This document shows, piece after piece, positions 53,662 through 64,000 of a stretch of 64,000 nt of DNA. The first letter of the stretch is position 1. The number at the start of each line of letters is the position of its first letter. This DNA comes from Rhodanobacteraceae bacterium (GTDB lineage Bacteria; Pseudomonadota; Gammaproteobacteria; Xanthomonadales; SZUA-5), in assembly GCA_016713135.1 (NCBI GenBank), contig JADJPR010000003.1, positions 285,444-349,443 of the forward strand, in the 5' to 3' direction. A program made the translations under genes and the position numbers. The notes beneath the pieces are model-generated. The model searched no databases. It worked only from the letters and a program-made list of their open reading frames with translations, and had not been told where the DNA came from.

Positions 53662-54629
53662 GACGACGCTTCCGTCATCGGTTCGGCGCGCAAGTTGTCG
53701 GCGATCACCGCCCGGAAGTTGTGCTTGTGGTCGTAAGCGATCACGACGAAGCGCGGCACCTCGCTGATCCGGTCGAATCGATAGACCCCGGTGACCGCGT
53801 CGCTCCAGGTCTCGCGCACGACGGCGTAGGTACGCTCATCGAACAGCAGCACCCGCCGCGACACCGGACGGTCCTCCGGCAGGTCCTTCTCTTTGACCGT
53901 GCCGGTGATGTGGTGATCGCCGGCGTAATAGTGATTGCGCGTGCCGGCCAGACGATGGAATGCGCGATGCGAGAACCGCAACAAGGCGGCGAGATCCGGC
54001 ACGGGCTGCGTGCGTCCGAGAACGGCGGGCAGTCCCCGAAATCGCGCCAGCGGTGCGTCTGGCAAGGCACTGGGCATGCCACCGGCGACGCGATGCACGC
54101 GCAGAGTCAGGCCGTAGCCGTAGATGCTCGGCCGGAAGCTCGCGTAGTGCCGCTTGTAGCCTTCCCACAGCACGTCGCCGTTTTCGCTGAGGCGGTACTG
54201 CCAGACGCCGTCGACGCCGCGCTTCACGTCAACGCGAATTGTCCGGCGTGCGCCGGTCACCGCCCAGGACGCTGGCGCGTGCGCGATCTGTTCGTAATGG
54301 TTGCCGTCGGCATCCCAGAAGCTGTGATGCCACTGCTGCGCCCAGACGGTTAGACGGTGGCCCTGGTAAGTGCCCGATCCGGTCCATAGCCAGAAGCCAA
54401 AGCAGGTCGAACTGTATGTGACCGCCATGACTTCGGCATCGATCTCGAACCAGAAGTTCTCCGCGACCTCGGCCGCATCGATGCGCCAGAAGTTCTGTGC
54501 GTGCGTGAACACCAAGTCGACTGCTTGCGCGCCTTCGCTCCAGGTGGCCGTGATGCCGCCCGCCCCGCCACTGCTGGCAAAGCCCGCAGGAATGCCAACG
54601 TCGAAGCTCTCGTCCAATGGATAAGCCAC
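53658..54629 (-). CDS. Phage tail protein
   Basis: A 323-residue protein (MAYPLDESFDVGIPAGFASS) whose first ~190 residues look like a concanavalin-like beta sandwich (AENFWFEIDAEVMAVTYSST, WQYRLSENGDVLWEGYKRHY), perhaps a carbohydrate-binding adhesin domain. The C-terminal part (LFDERTYAVVRETWSDAVTG, VYRFDRISEVPRFVVIAYDH) resembles an Ig-like or tail-attachment module. Possible receptor-binding role by position only. Confidence 0.6.
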   Translation of the reverse strand: MAYPLDESFDVGIPAGFASSGGAGGITATWSEGAQAVDLVFTHAQNFWRIDAAEVAENFWFEIDAEVMAVTYSSTCFGFWLWTGSGTYQGHRLTVWAQQWHHSFWDADGNHYEQIAHAPASWAVTGARRTIRVDVKRGVDGVWQYRLSENGDVLWEGYKRHYASFRPSIYGYGLTLRVHRVAGGMPSALPDAPLARFRGLPAVLGRTQPVPDLAALLRFSHRAFHRLAGTRNHYYAGDHHITGTVKEKDLPEDRPVSRRVLLFDERTYAVVRETWSDAVTGVYRFDRISEVPRFVVIAYDHKHNFRAVIADNLRAEPMTEASS

Positions 54630-54632
54630 GGA

Positions 54633-55898
54633 TCAGGGCCTCCATGGCCCCGTGATGTCGAACGCGAACCCGCTGGTGTTGCCCTCGTGGGCGTAATTCA
54701 GCGTCACGATGAGGAACTTGCGCCCGGGGTAACCCAGGACCTGTTCGATCAGCGTCATATGCGGGTAAGGCTGGTTCTGGTGAATCCAGTACATGCCGGG
54801 CAGAAACCCGCGCAGGTGTCCGCTGCCTTCGCGCAGATAGATCGGATGCAGGATCAGGCCGTAGTCGGGACCGTTCGGGAACGGGATGGCGCCCGAGCGA
54901 CCGGAGATGTTCTGGTTGTTGCCGTCGTTCAACGAGAACAGGCCCAGGCGAACGTTGCCGCCGACCTGGGTGTAGTCGCGCATGCAGATTTTGCCGGTGG
55001 TGTGCAGCGAGTGTGCTGAATAGCACTCCTCACTCGGATAGCTGATCGGCCACGCACCGACGGTCTGGTAGCGATCCGAGGCAGTCAGGAAGGACGCGTA
55101 GTTATCGCCCGACTTGTAGCTATCGCAGTCGGTGAATGTGTAGAGCACCCGCAGATCACCACCCCAGCCGGAAGCGCAGGCGAGGAAGAATCCGCGGTCG
55201 TCGCCGACCAGCACCCAACTGCGCGCACCCGCGCCGGGTTCGCCGTAGTTTTCGGCGGTGTTGTTTCGGGCGAAGTACCACTTGAACCAACCCGAGTACA
55301 TTGACGCGCCGCTGCCGGAGGGCAACTCGTTGGCATTCGGGGCCGCCGGATCGAACGGTGCACGCGCGCCGACGAAGGTATCGATGTCGACCATGTCCTC
55401 GGCCAGCGTCACTCGACCGAACTTCGCCCAGGTGGTGGTGTATCCCGCGGGCAAACTGTCGTCGACACGCAGAAACGGTCGGGTCGAGAGCGGATTGGGG
55501 CTGCGATAGGCGCGCTTGTTCTCGCCGGTGAAGGCGATCTCCAATCCCAGCGGCGCGATCTTGGCGGTGATCCCGAGCACCGTGGTCGCGGGCGATGCGG
55601 GCTCACCCGAAACGCTGAAACTGATGCTGTTTGCCGTGATGGCGGTGATCGTGAACTCGCCGTTGTACGCAGGCTCCTCGCAGCCCTCGATGCACACCAC
55701 GTGGTCGACCCGAAAGCCGTGGCCCGAACTCATCGTTGCAGTGGCGGTGGTGCCCTCGCGCGCAAGTTCGAGCACCGGTTTGAGATTGAAACCGTTGACC
55801 AGCAGTGCGTCGAGCATCGCCGTCAGGCTGCCCCAGTTGTTGGTCAGCACCGGCGCGCCCACCATGTTGCTGTGCATCCATTTGACCTTGTTGCTCAT
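54633..55898 (-). CDS. Phage tail protein, possible receptor-binding
   Basis: A 421-residue protein (MSNKVKWMHSNMVGAPVLTN). The N-terminal part has repeats rich in Thr and Gly (MSSGHGFRVDHVVCIEGCEE), the middle is beta-rich, and it ends with GNTSGFAFDITGPWRP. It lies between two larger tail proteins. It may be a tail-fibre component; not recognised precisely. Confidence 0.6.
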   Translation of the reverse strand: MSNKVKWMHSNMVGAPVLTNNWGSLTAMLDALLVNGFNLKPVLELAREGTTATATMSSGHGFRVDHVVCIEGCEEPAYNGEFTITAITANSISFSVSGEPASPATTVLGITAKIAPLGLEIAFTGENKRAYRSPNPLSTRPFLRVDDSLPAGYTTTWAKFGRVTLAEDMVDIDTFVGARAPFDPAAPNANELPSGSGASMYSGWFKWYFARNNTAENYGEPGAGARSWVLVGDDRGFFLACASGWGGDLRVLYTFTDCDSYKSGDNYASFLTASDRYQTVGAWPISYPSEECYSAHSLHTTGKICMRDYTQVGGNVRLGLFSLNDGNNQNISGRSGAIPFPNGPDYGLILHPIYLREGSGHLRGFLPGMYWIHQNQPYPHMTLIEQVLGYPGRKFLIVTLNYAHEGNTSGFAFDITGPWRP

Positions 55899-55927
55899 GA
55901 ATCGGACTCCTGAAATTCAATGACCAG

Positions 55928-58900
55928 TCAGGGCCGATCCACGTCGCCGCGCACCAGCAAGGTGAAGGAATCGCGGGTGACGGTTTCGGGGCCCTGCTGG
56001 ATCGTTCGCACCACCCACACCGGGAACAGCGCGCCGATGGTGTTGAAGCGCAGCACGTTGCCGGCCGCCCAGCCCGAGCCCCAGCCGAGGGCGCGCAGCG
56101 TGAAGTAGGGTTTCGCCGTCGCTGGATTGATCGGCGCCAGATCGTTGGCCGTGGTGCCCGTGGCGATCACGCCGACGTGTTCGCCGATGACCTGAAACGC
56201 CGTGGTGTTGGTGAACTGGACGGCCCAGCGTTCGGTGATGGCACCGGCGTTCGTTACCGTGATCGGCGCCAGCACATCGTTGAACGTCGCGGTGGCGGCG
56301 TTGCCGGTCAGGGCGTCGGTGAACGCGCCGTTCCACGTCGCCTGGTCGAACAGCGTCGACACGTACGCGCGCAGATCGCCCGAGACCAGCGCGGAGGAAA
56401 TGCGCGAACCGGTCGGATAGTCGTGCGTGATCTGCCGGGTGAAGGCCAGGCGCCCGGAGATCTGCACGTCGGACACTTGCGCCATGTCCTCGATGCGATG
56501 CTCGACCGTGACCGGCTGGGCGAGGCCGGTGACGCTCGTGAACGTCACCCGCCCCGCTTCCAGGTCCACCGTGTATCCGGCGGTGATCACGACGCCGTTG
56601 GCATCGAGCACGCGCACCCGCGACAGTCGCACCCGGTCGCAGTCGATCACCTGGCCGGCGCTCGCGGTAAACGGGCCGACCGTCTCGGTGTGGCCGATCA
56701 CCGCGAAGTCGCCCATCCGAAAGATCGGCACGCGCCCGTCCTGGGGCAAGCGGACCGGATCGAGACCGATCAGATCGGCATCGAGCGGCAAGTAGGAATA
56801 CGCGACCGCGTTGTACTTGATGGTGTCGGCGAACACCGGCGCCGGTTTGAACACCTTGGGCACGCCGTCGAGCACGACGACCGCATCAGGATCGAACCAG
56901 ATCTCGTCCTCGTTGCCGGCAGCGACCACCCACGACCCGAAGCGCGCGCGGACGACGCCGGTCTCGTAGTCGATGGCGCCGGTGATGCCCGCGCCAGCGA
57001 TGATCCCGTGGTTGTCGGCACTGACATTGATCGTGCCGCCGGTCAGTCTCGTGGCGAGCAGTTGCAGGCTCGACGGCCGCACCGGCGAGGCCGGAATGCG
57101 GAAGGTGACCTCGTCGACCGGCGTGCCGTCGAGACTGGTCAGCAGCGAGCGCAACTGGATCGCCGTGGGCTGGCCGGGCACCCAGGCGGTGAGCGTCACC
57201 GCGCCGGTCGCGTAGTTGATCGCGCCCGCCAACGTCGCCGCGCCGTTGACCGGGTTCAGGTCGTAGTAGAGGCTGCCGAGGCGGTCGAAGTAGGTCTTGC
57301 CGCCGAGCGTGAAGCCGGCACTGCCGGGCACGATGGGTTCGGCGAAGCTCGGGGTGAGATCGAGCGCCAGGCCGCTCGCCGTGAAGGTCTCGGTGACCGA
57401 GTTCGAGGTGCCGGTGGCGCGATAGCGCACCTTCGCCCACGCCGTCTCGTCGATGGGCATGGAAGCACCCGCGGTGATGTACTCCCAATGCGAGAACACG
57501 TTGCGGTACACCGGAACGAGGGTGCCATCGGCAAGGCGCGTGAGTCCGATCTGGGTCACCAGATAACGGGCGACTGGAATGCGCACCGTGGTGTCGGGCA
57601 GGAAGCGCAGTACGCCGGTGGCGTAGTTCACGGTGCCGTAGACAACGCCTTGCGTGTCCTTCAGGTTGCCATTGCGGTCGTCCCTGACGATCTTGATCGG
57701 ATCGACGGGTTGCACCAGTTGCAGTTCGGCCGGCGTGGTCGAGATGTAGTCGAAGGTCTCGATCAGCAGGTTCCACTCCAGCTCGACCGTACCCGGGATC
57801 AGGCCGTCGAACTCCACCTCGACGTCGATGCGACCAGTGCCATCGCGCATCGGTGCGTGGAACTCTTCCTCGGTCGGCGGACCCCAGGTGTAAGCGACGT
57901 TGTAAGTCTGACCACCGGCCGGCAGCGCGGCCGGCGTCAGTTGGATCAAGCCGGACTGATAGTGGATGGTGCCGGTCGCCGCGCCGGTGATGCGTCCTGC
58001 GCCATCGTCCGTGGCGGTGCGCGGCGCGCCGTCATTCCAGGTGATGGTCACGGACTGCGGCGTGATGCCAGCCTGTGCCAGTTGCAGCGTCACTGCCGGT
58101 GGCGCGACGGTCTGGTCGGATCGGTTGAAGTAGTTCGCCTTGCCGCCCCACGCGTAGACGATCTCACTGCCCACATCGGGCAGCGCGCCCACCGTCACGG
58201 CGACCGTGCCGGAGCTGTAGTTCACGGTGCCGACGCCGTACTCCGGACTGCTGCCCTTGAGCACGCCCGCGCTGTTGTCGCGCAGGTCGTACCACTTGCC
58301 CTGCGCGCGATAGCTCACCTGCAAGGTGCCAGGCGCGGGGCTGGGCAGGATCGTCAGCACGTAGTTGTAGGCGCGGTTCTCGATGTCGACGCGCACGCCA
58401 GCGGTGTCGGCCACGCGGATCGGCGCGGCCGCGGGGCGGAAGGTGATGGTCTTGTTGCCGGCGTAGTTCGGCGCGCTGGTGGCCATCGCCACCTGGCCGC
58501 GCGCGTAGTTCACCGTGCCGATGACCGTGGCGCCGGCCATCAACTGGCCGCCGTTGTCGGTCAGTGTTGCGCCGCTGACGCTGATCGACAGGGTTCCAGG
58601 CTGGATCGCATTGCCGACCGACAGGATCGTCGCGGCGCTGAACGCGACCGAGGTCGTGTAGCTCACCGTGCCGTTCGCCGACTCGACCAGGGCTTCGGAC
58701 GTGCCGCCCGCGGTCAGATCGAGCAGCGGCGTTTCAGTCTGGGCCGACGGCACCAACTGGGTGAAGATGCTGGTGACGCTGGCCGCCACATCGCCGATGG
58801 CGATCGGCTGGGTGGTCTTGACCACGCCGCAGTACTTGGCCGCATCGGCAACCACGGTGTCGCGCGTTTTGGTCTTGCCCGCCACCATCGTGAACAGGCG

Positions 58901-59533
58901 GTCCGGCGGGGAGCCGGGGAAGTCGAAGCGCAGCGCGTCCGACAGATCACAGGTGACGACCACCGCCTCGTAGTCGACGATGCCGCTGCCCGAGCCATAG
59001 CTGAAGGTGCGCGTCTCCGACGCCACGCGGGTGACTCGGATGTACTGCGCAAACTCGTTTGCCAGTCCCTCGTTGGCGACCAGGTACAGGGTCTTGCCGA
59101 TGGCCGGCAGTTCGGCGCCGACGCGCTGGAACAACTGGATGCTGCGCTGGCCGGTGATGTGGTTCTCCAGCAGATAGCCGTTCCACAGCGAGCCCTTGTT
59201 GAGATAGGCCTCGATGCGGTCGCGCGCATTGGTGCGGCGGTCGAACACCTCGTCGGTGGAGAAGATCGTGACCGCGACGCGCGGATCGCTCGGCGCTTCG
59301 GCCACGATGACGTTGCCGCCCAGATAGGTGTCGGTGGTGTTGGTCTGGATGCTGGCGAAGACCTTGCGCAAGTTGACGCGGCCACCGGCGCGGTCCATCT
59401 CCGAGATGTCGTTGAACAGCGAGTTGCTCGCGCCATCGACGATGACGGTCGAGGTGGGTGCGCCGCCGCCTTCGGCAACGTCGTCCATGACCTGGCTGGC
59501 AACGAGCTTCACGTCGCCTACGAGAATGGGCAT
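55928..59533 (-). CDS. Large phage tail protein with repeated beta motif
   Basis: A 1201-residue protein (MPILVGDVKLVASQVMDDVA). Residues ~1-270 form a globular domain (RAGGRVNLRKVFASIQTNTT). The rest contains at least seven copies of a G-x-(I/V)-x-Y-x(2)-G-x-(V/I) motif (GTVNYARGQVAM, GTVNYSSGTVAV, GTIHYQSGLIQL, GTVNYATGVLRF, GAINYATGAVTL, GAIDYETGVVRA). These imply tandem beta modules, as in tail-tip or fibre proteins. No catalytic motif was found. Confidence 0.72.
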   Translation of the reverse strand: MPILVGDVKLVASQVMDDVAEGGGAPTSTVIVDGASNSLFNDISEMDRAGGRVNLRKVFASIQTNTTDTYLGGNVIVAEAPSDPRVAVTIFSTDEVFDRRTNARDRIEAYLNKGSLWNGYLLENHITGQRSIQLFQRVGAELPAIGKTLYLVANEGLANEFAQYIRVTRVASETRTFSYGSGSGIVDYEAVVVTCDLSDALRFDFPGSPPDRLFTMVAGKTKTRDTVVADAAKYCGVVKTTQPIAIGDVAASVTSIFTQLVPSAQTETPLLDLTAGGTSEALVESANGTVSYTTSVAFSAATILSVGNAIQPGTLSISVSGATLTDNGGQLMAGATVIGTVNYARGQVAMATSAPNYAGNKTITFRPAAAPIRVADTAGVRVDIENRAYNYVLTILPSPAPGTLQVSYRAQGKWYDLRDNSAGVLKGSSPEYGVGTVNYSSGTVAVTVGALPDVGSEIVYAWGGKANYFNRSDQTVAPPAVTLQLAQAGITPQSVTITWNDGAPRTATDDGAGRITGAATGTIHYQSGLIQLTPAALPAGGQTYNVAYTWGPPTEEEFHAPMRDGTGRIDVEVEFDGLIPGTVELEWNLLIETFDYISTTPAELQLVQPVDPIKIVRDDRNGNLKDTQGVVYGTVNYATGVLRFLPDTTVRIPVARYLVTQIGLTRLADGTLVPVYRNVFSHWEYITAGASMPIDETAWAKVRYRATGTSNSVTETFTASGLALDLTPSFAEPIVPGSAGFTLGGKTYFDRLGSLYYDLNPVNGAATLAGAINYATGAVTLTAWVPGQPTAIQLRSLLTSLDGTPVDEVTFRIPASPVRPSSLQLLATRLTGGTINVSADNHGIIAGAGITGAIDYETGVVRARFGSWVVAAGNEDEIWFDPDAVVVLDGVPKVFKPAPVFADTIKYNAVAYSYLPLDADLIGLDPVRLPQDGRVPIFRMGDFAVIGHTETVGPFTASAGQVIDCDRVRLSRVRVLDANGVVITAGYTVDLEAGRVTFTSVTGLAQPVTVEHRIEDMAQVSDVQISGRLAFTRQITHDYPTGSRISSALVSGDLRAYVSTLFDQATWNGAFTDALTGNAATATFNDVLAPITVTNAGAITERWAVQFTNTTAFQVIGEHVGVIATGTTANDLAPINPATAKPYFTLRALGWGSGWAAGNVLRFNTIGALFPVWVVRTIQQGPETVTRDSFTLLVRGDVDRP

Positions 59534-59549
59534 GAGGATCCTGTGGGTG

Positions 59550-59957
59550 TCAGAGCTGCAGGAATCGCAGCGTCAATCGGTAGCGGTCCGCGTCGGATCG
59601 CGCCGGGAAGCCCAGTACGGGCTCTGCGTCGACGCAAAGGTCGGCGTGGCGAAAGGCCACCTCGAAAGTGCGGTCATCGTGCAACCGCAACTCGAATCGC
59701 CCGTCGTCGAGCGTCAGGGGCAACGCCGCCCACTCATGCAGCGTGGCCACGGTGGCGCGCGTGACCCAAGCCATGTCGCTGGGACCGACCAGCGTGATCG
59801 GCCTGCCGGCCTGCCGTGTCGCCGACTGCACCAGCAGCGCGCCAGTGATCAGGTAGGTGGTTGACGCGACCGCCGGCGTCCACGCGTGCTCGTCGGTCCA
59901 CAGCAGATCGTCCGGCAGGGTCAGTGTCTGGCCGGATGAGAGTTGGCGCAGTTCCAT
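59550..59957 (-). CDS. Phage tail assembly/connector protein, small
   Basis: The 135-residue protein (MELRQLSSGQTLTLPDDLLW) lies 4 bp after the tape measure gene. It is beta-rich (WTPAVASTTYLITGALLVQS, TVATLHEWAALPLTLDDGRF) and is probably a distal-tail or tail-completion protein. Confidence 0.6.
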   Translation of the reverse strand: MELRQLSSGQTLTLPDDLLWTDEHAWTPAVASTTYLITGALLVQSATRQAGRPITLVGPSDMAWVTRATVATLHEWAALPLTLDDGRFELRLHDDRTFEVAFRHADLCVDAEPVLGFPARSDADRYRLTLRFLQL

Positions 59958-59960
59958 GGG

Positions 59961-62900
59961 TCAGGTTCGGGATTGCGCTTCGCGCAGCAGATCCAGCAAT
60001 CGCGACTCGTCGCGCGCGGGGATCGTCGCGCTCACGGTACGTGCTCCGCTGGCCAGTTCGACACGAATGGTCTTGCTGGGTGGCGGCGCGTCGTTCCAGT
60101 CGAGCCGCGGTGTGCGACGCGGCCGCAAACCCGGTGCCGTCAGCTCGTCGAAGTCGGTCGGCATGTTGCGCAATGTGGTGGCCACCCGCGTCGACGCCGC
60201 CGGACTGACCAGCCCGCCGCGCGCATACCCCTGGATCTTCGAGGCGACCGCTTTCGCCGGTGCCTTCATGGCGTTGATCGCGGCAAAGAACCCGGCGCCC
60301 AGTCGTTTGACGGATTCCCGGCTGACCACGTACTCGCCGGGCGTCAGCATCGCCGGCACGGTGTCCGATTTGGACAGGCCGCCGCGGGCGAAGTAAATCT
60401 GTCGTTCGGTCTCCCGATCGATGTACTCCATCAGTTGCCGCTCGAGATCCACGCCGGCGACCTGCGCCTGCGCCATCGCCGTGCGCCAGCGCCCCTTGAT
60501 CGTGTCGACCGAGCCTGACTCCAGGCTGGTCAGCTTGCGGACTCGCAGCAGGCGCTGGAGATAGTCGCGGTCGTGGAATGCCTGAATGTCGATCGGATCG
60601 GTTCTCAGGCTCTGGGTGCCCATCGGGAGCCTCCAGTTCATCCGCTCCATGTGCGCCCGGCCGATCCTCGCGCCCTGCAGGCCGAGTTCGATCAGCTTCA
60701 ATGCCTCGGACACATCACGATTGACCTTATCCGTCGCAGCCACCGGCTTCGGCTTCCGAGGCGTTGGGCCCGGCGCGCCGACGGGGCTTGCGCCGGCGGG
60801 ACTCGACGACCAGGTGCCCGGCGAACTGCTCTGCACCGACCCACCGGCTGCAAAGCGCGCGACGCCAGCCAACTTGCGCAGCGTCTCAGCGCCGTACTTG
60901 CGCACAGCGGCCTTGCGAATCACGAACGCGCCGGCCTCCAGCGCGCGCGGCACGGTGTCGCCGTCGCCGGTGCCCGGAACTACGCCCGACTTCATGCGTG
61001 AGAAGGACAATACGGAACCGCCCTCCGCGTAGCCGCGCGGAGTCGTCACTCCCGACCCAACCAAGCCACCCGACGCATTCTGTTCGACCCGTTTCACGTA
61101 GATGGTGTGGGTTGAACTTGTATTCATGCCGTTCAGCGACTGGATCTCGCTCCGGGCCTGACTCGCATTCGTGCTGATCGCGTGCTGTGACTCGGTGCGA
61201 ATCTGATCGAGTGCGCGAATCTGGCTGTCGACGAGGCGCAACGAGGTCTGGGCCTTCTCGGTGGCGACCTTCAGATCGATCTGGCCGGTGCGATCGGCAT
61301 AGGTCTGTAGCGTTTCCAGCGCTGACTTGGCGCGACTGATATCGGCGTTGACCAGCAGGGTCTTGCCGTCCTTCAGTTGCGCCTCGAGATCTCGCAGTTG
61401 TGCATGTGCCGCCTTGAGGTCGGCGTCGATGCGCACCAGGTACGCCTTCTCGCGAAGCGCCTCCTCGAGTTGGCGCAGCGCCGCGTCGAGCTTGCTGCTG
61501 TCAACATTGATGGCGAACTTCAGCCCGGTCTCCAGTTGCGCCTGAATCTGCTCGATCTGCGCCTGGGTGCCGCGCAACGCGGTCTCGATCTGGCTGCGGG
61601 CGGACGTCGCCTCACTGGCCGCCTTCTGATGCGCGCGACCTTCGCCTTCGAGCGCCTGGATCGCCAGTTGTTCACTCTCGCGCATCGCATCGATGGCGGT
61701 CTTCACCGCCTGCTTCTGCGAGACGATGGTCGCGTCGCCGTCCTTGACCGCTTTGGCGGTCTGCGCGGCCAGATCCTGGGCCTGCTTGGCGTACTGAATC
61801 GCCAGTTCGAACTCGCCCTCGGAGATCGCCGCCCGCGCCTTGCGCTGTAGTTCGGCGACCTGGGTCAGCTTGTCCTGATAGGCCTGGTATTCGCCCATCG
61901 TCGAGCGTTGCAACTCGCGGATCCGGTCCTCGGTGGTCTGCGACAGCGCGCGCTTCTCATCCTCGATGCGCCGAATCTCGGCCAGATGGCGGTTGGCTTC
62001 GGCATTGAGCGCGTCGACATGGCGCACATAGTCAGCCGCCGCTTGCGCCAACGCCTGCTGCTTCGCGGCCAGGATCTCGTTGTCGACACGCAGGGTCGCG
62101 GCGCGGCGGGCTTCGTCGGTTTCGGCTTGGCGTTGCGCCGCAACCCGACGCGCCTGGCCCTCCTGCTCGATCAGGCGGAGCGTCTCAGTGAGCGCTTGGG
62201 CGCGCAGATCGGACTGCTCCTGCACCGAATCCACCAGCAGCTGCGTGGTCTCCTTGATCAGTTTCGCTTCGGAGGCGTTCGACTGCTCCAGCAAGACCTG
62301 TTTCTGCGCGTAATGCGCCTGCGTGCTCGCCAACTGCTGCTGCAGCGTCGCATCGACGATACCGGTCAGGCCCTGATAAGCCTGGGTGATGCCTGAGATC
62401 GCCTGCGTCGCCCCTTGCTGCGCCGCAGTCACCACCTGCTCGATGGCCGTGATCTGACTCTTGAGCTTGTTGAGGGTGGCATCGATGGCTTCGATGCCGC
62501 GACCGACCGCCTCCTGCGTTCCCTGACGCACGGCCTCCAGCCGCCGCGCCATTTCTTCGGCGCTGGCGGAGCCTGGTCGCCGCCTGCTGCGCGGCGCGGC
62601 CCGCTTCGGACGCATCGGCGTACATCTCGCCGAAGATCGCGTTCATCTGGCGCAGCCGCTCTTCGTGGCGCTGCGTGGCCGCAGCGATGGTGTCGCCGGT
62701 GAAGATGGCGGCGAAGCGCTCCCAGGAGAACTTGAGCATCTCCAGGCCGTTTTCCAGCACCTGAATCATGGCGATGCCGGCCTTGCGCACAATCTCGAAC
62801 TTCTCCGACAACCAGGTGCCGATCTCCCAGCCGATCAGTGCGGCCGCCAGCACCGCGAACGATGTTTTGAGCAAGGCCGCGGTGGCCAACGCCGCCGACA

Positions 62901-63939
62901 TCGACAGGTTGGCGGTATTCCATGCCGCCGCCGTGGACGCAGCCGCCGTAACCCCCGCCGTACCGGCCAGTTGCCACGCCGTGATCAGAGCCGGGATCAG
63001 TCGGTAGATCAGCACCGCCAGGCCGATCTCGGCGATGACCTTGAGCCAGCCCATCACCGTCTCGAAGTTGCGCGCCAGCCAATCGAGCGCGGTCGCCAGC
63101 TTCTGCGTAATGCCGGTGGACTCATCGACCTTGGCAATCCATTGGGCAAACGCATTCTTGACCCGTTCGAACGCCGTGCCGACCGTCACCGGCAACTGCG
63201 CGTACTCTGCCGCGAGCTTGTCCTTCTGCGACATCAGCGCGTTGACGACGACATCCGCGGTCAGTTGCCCTTGCTCGGCGAGCTTGCGCAAGCGGCCGAT
63301 CGGCACGTTCAACCCATCGGCCAGCGCCTGCGCGAGGCGCGGCGAGTTCTCGACCACCGAGTTGAACTCTTCGCCGCGCAGCACGCCCGACGCCAGCGCC
63401 TGACCGAACTGCAGCAACGACGACTGGGCCTCCGACGCCGAGGCACCCGAGATCCGCAGCGCCTGGCTGATCGACTCGGTCAGCGACAGCGCCGTCTTCT
63501 GCTCACCACCCAGTTGTCGAACGGCTTGCCGCAGCTTGCCGTACAGCGTCGACACTTCCGCCAGCGGCACGCCGATGCGCTGCGCGATGGCGAAGAGTTC
63601 GCCCTGCGCGATCACGAACTCGCGCTGGCCAGCGGTCGCGAGCTTCAAGCGCGCCACCATCAGGTTCCACTGATCCGCAACCTGCACCAGTTGCGTGACC
63701 TGCTGCGTCGCCCAGGACACGCCGACGAACGCCAGCAACTGCGTCCGCGCACGAGTCAGCTGATCGCCGAGTGCCGCCGTCCCCGCCTTGAGCTCCGCCA
63801 TCCCCTGCGCAGCCTTCGCGCCCGCGGTCTTCGCAGTCGCCGACATCTCGTTGAACGAGCGCTCGGCCGAAGAAATCGCGCGCTTGAGGCCCTCATCCGC
63901 GCCCTCCAGGGCGACGAGGAGGGAGATGCGGTTGGGCAT
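59961..63939 (-). CDS. Phage tail tape measure protein (one frameshift)
   Basis: The corrected product is about 1325 residues. The N-terminal frame (ATG 63939, MPNRISLLVALEGADEGLKR) contains the tape-measure N-terminal signature (SLTESISQALRISGASASEA, LASGVLRGEEFNSVVENSPR) and hydrophobic segments (WQLAGTAGVTAAASTAAAWN). The frame slips near 62570 (QQAATRLRQRR to GSASAEEMARRLE), then a long coiled-coil runs to a C-terminal domain (YADRTGQIDLKVATEKAQTS). Length predicts a siphophage-like tail of moderate length. The frameshift is probably an indel, not programmed. Confidence 0.85.
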
Positions 63940-63951
63940 GGGCTTGTCGGC

Positions 63952-64000
63952 TTAAGATCGAACGCTGGCGCCTGGCGAAAACTGCGGCAACTGGGGTGAA
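63952..64000 (-). CDS. 3' end of an upstream phage gene (partial)
   Basis: On the minus strand the frame ...SPQLPQFSPGASVRS ends at a TAA (63952-63954), 12 bp before the tape measure ATG. Only ~15 residues are visible, so the identity cannot be stated; by position it may be a tail assembly chaperone. Confidence 0.35.
   Translation of the reverse strand, partial: SPQLPQFSPGASVRS

Noticed and set aside
56177..59764. 1195-codon plus-strand frame over the large tail gene
   Set aside because: Arg/Gly/Asp-rich shadow of the minus-strand tail protein, without domain similarity and against the direction of all phage genes.
62500..62620. Programmed frameshift in the tape measure gene
   Set aside because: No slippery heptamer of the usual type is visible, and known programmed shifts lie in the upstream assembly chaperones, not in the tape measure itself. 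An indel is more likely.

Overview
The window is GC-rich DNA that looks gammaproteobacterial, probably of the order Xanthomonadales (Rhodanobacteraceae- or Lysobacter-like). The reasons are the codon use, the gene types in the first 14.6 kb, REP-like intergenic repeats, and a secreted peptidase ending in FADGFE, a C-terminal ending I associate with that group. This placement is inference, because no rRNA is present.

Layout. (1) 1-14.6 kb is chromosomal backbone: the 3' end of a molybdopterin-binding dehydrogenase subunit, a dicarboxylate/amino-acid symporter, a lipoprotein GH13 glycosidase, a DUF952 protein, YchJ, a secreted M28 peptidase, a formylglycine-generating-enzyme-like membrane protein, RNase D, and a Reg_prop/Y_Y_Y sensor histidine kinase with one frameshift. 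(2) A tRNA-Ala(CGC) at 14636-14711 marks the change to accessory DNA. (3) 14.7-17.5 kb is scrambled: small orphan genes, an IS5-like transposase remnant, and 3'-end fragments of an HD gene and a helicase gene whose fuller versions lie at 26.8 and 28.4 kb. (4) 17.5-28 kb is a multi-operon locus: an HDAC-family deacylase with an unknown partner; a divergent Hsp70-TPR protein with a Cys-rich protein; a MoxR ATPase, a small protein, a metallopeptidase/VWA protein and an N-terminally truncated SAM-synthetase-like protein; and a small protein, an RSH-type HD hydrolase and a small acidic protein. Two palindromes and three copies of a ~50-bp promoter-like element tie these operons together. I consider this the best candidate for an undescribed system. 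(5) 27.9-34.2 kb carries a P-loop kinase, a NERD-UvrD helicase, a DUF2779 nuclease-like protein and a divergent tandem-AAA ATPase. (6) 34.3-47.2 kb is a defence-type module: WYL regulator, HTH protein, DUF499 ATPase, DUF3780 protein, DUF1156 DNA methyltransferase, PLD-SNF2 helicase, and a DUF262/HNH (GmrSD-like) protein. (7) 47.5-64 kb is the late part of a siphophage-like prophage on the minus strand, running from tape measure through tail-tip proteins to holin and lysozyme. A second, broken lysozyme copy lies beyond four small cargo genes. The prophage runs off the right edge, and no integrase is visible in the window.

At least twelve single-base frameshifts interrupt otherwise well-preserved genes, densest at 19.2-22.0 kb. 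The frames between the breaks lack stops and keep their motifs, so sequencing or assembly indels are as likely as real decay. Products are described as they would read after correction.
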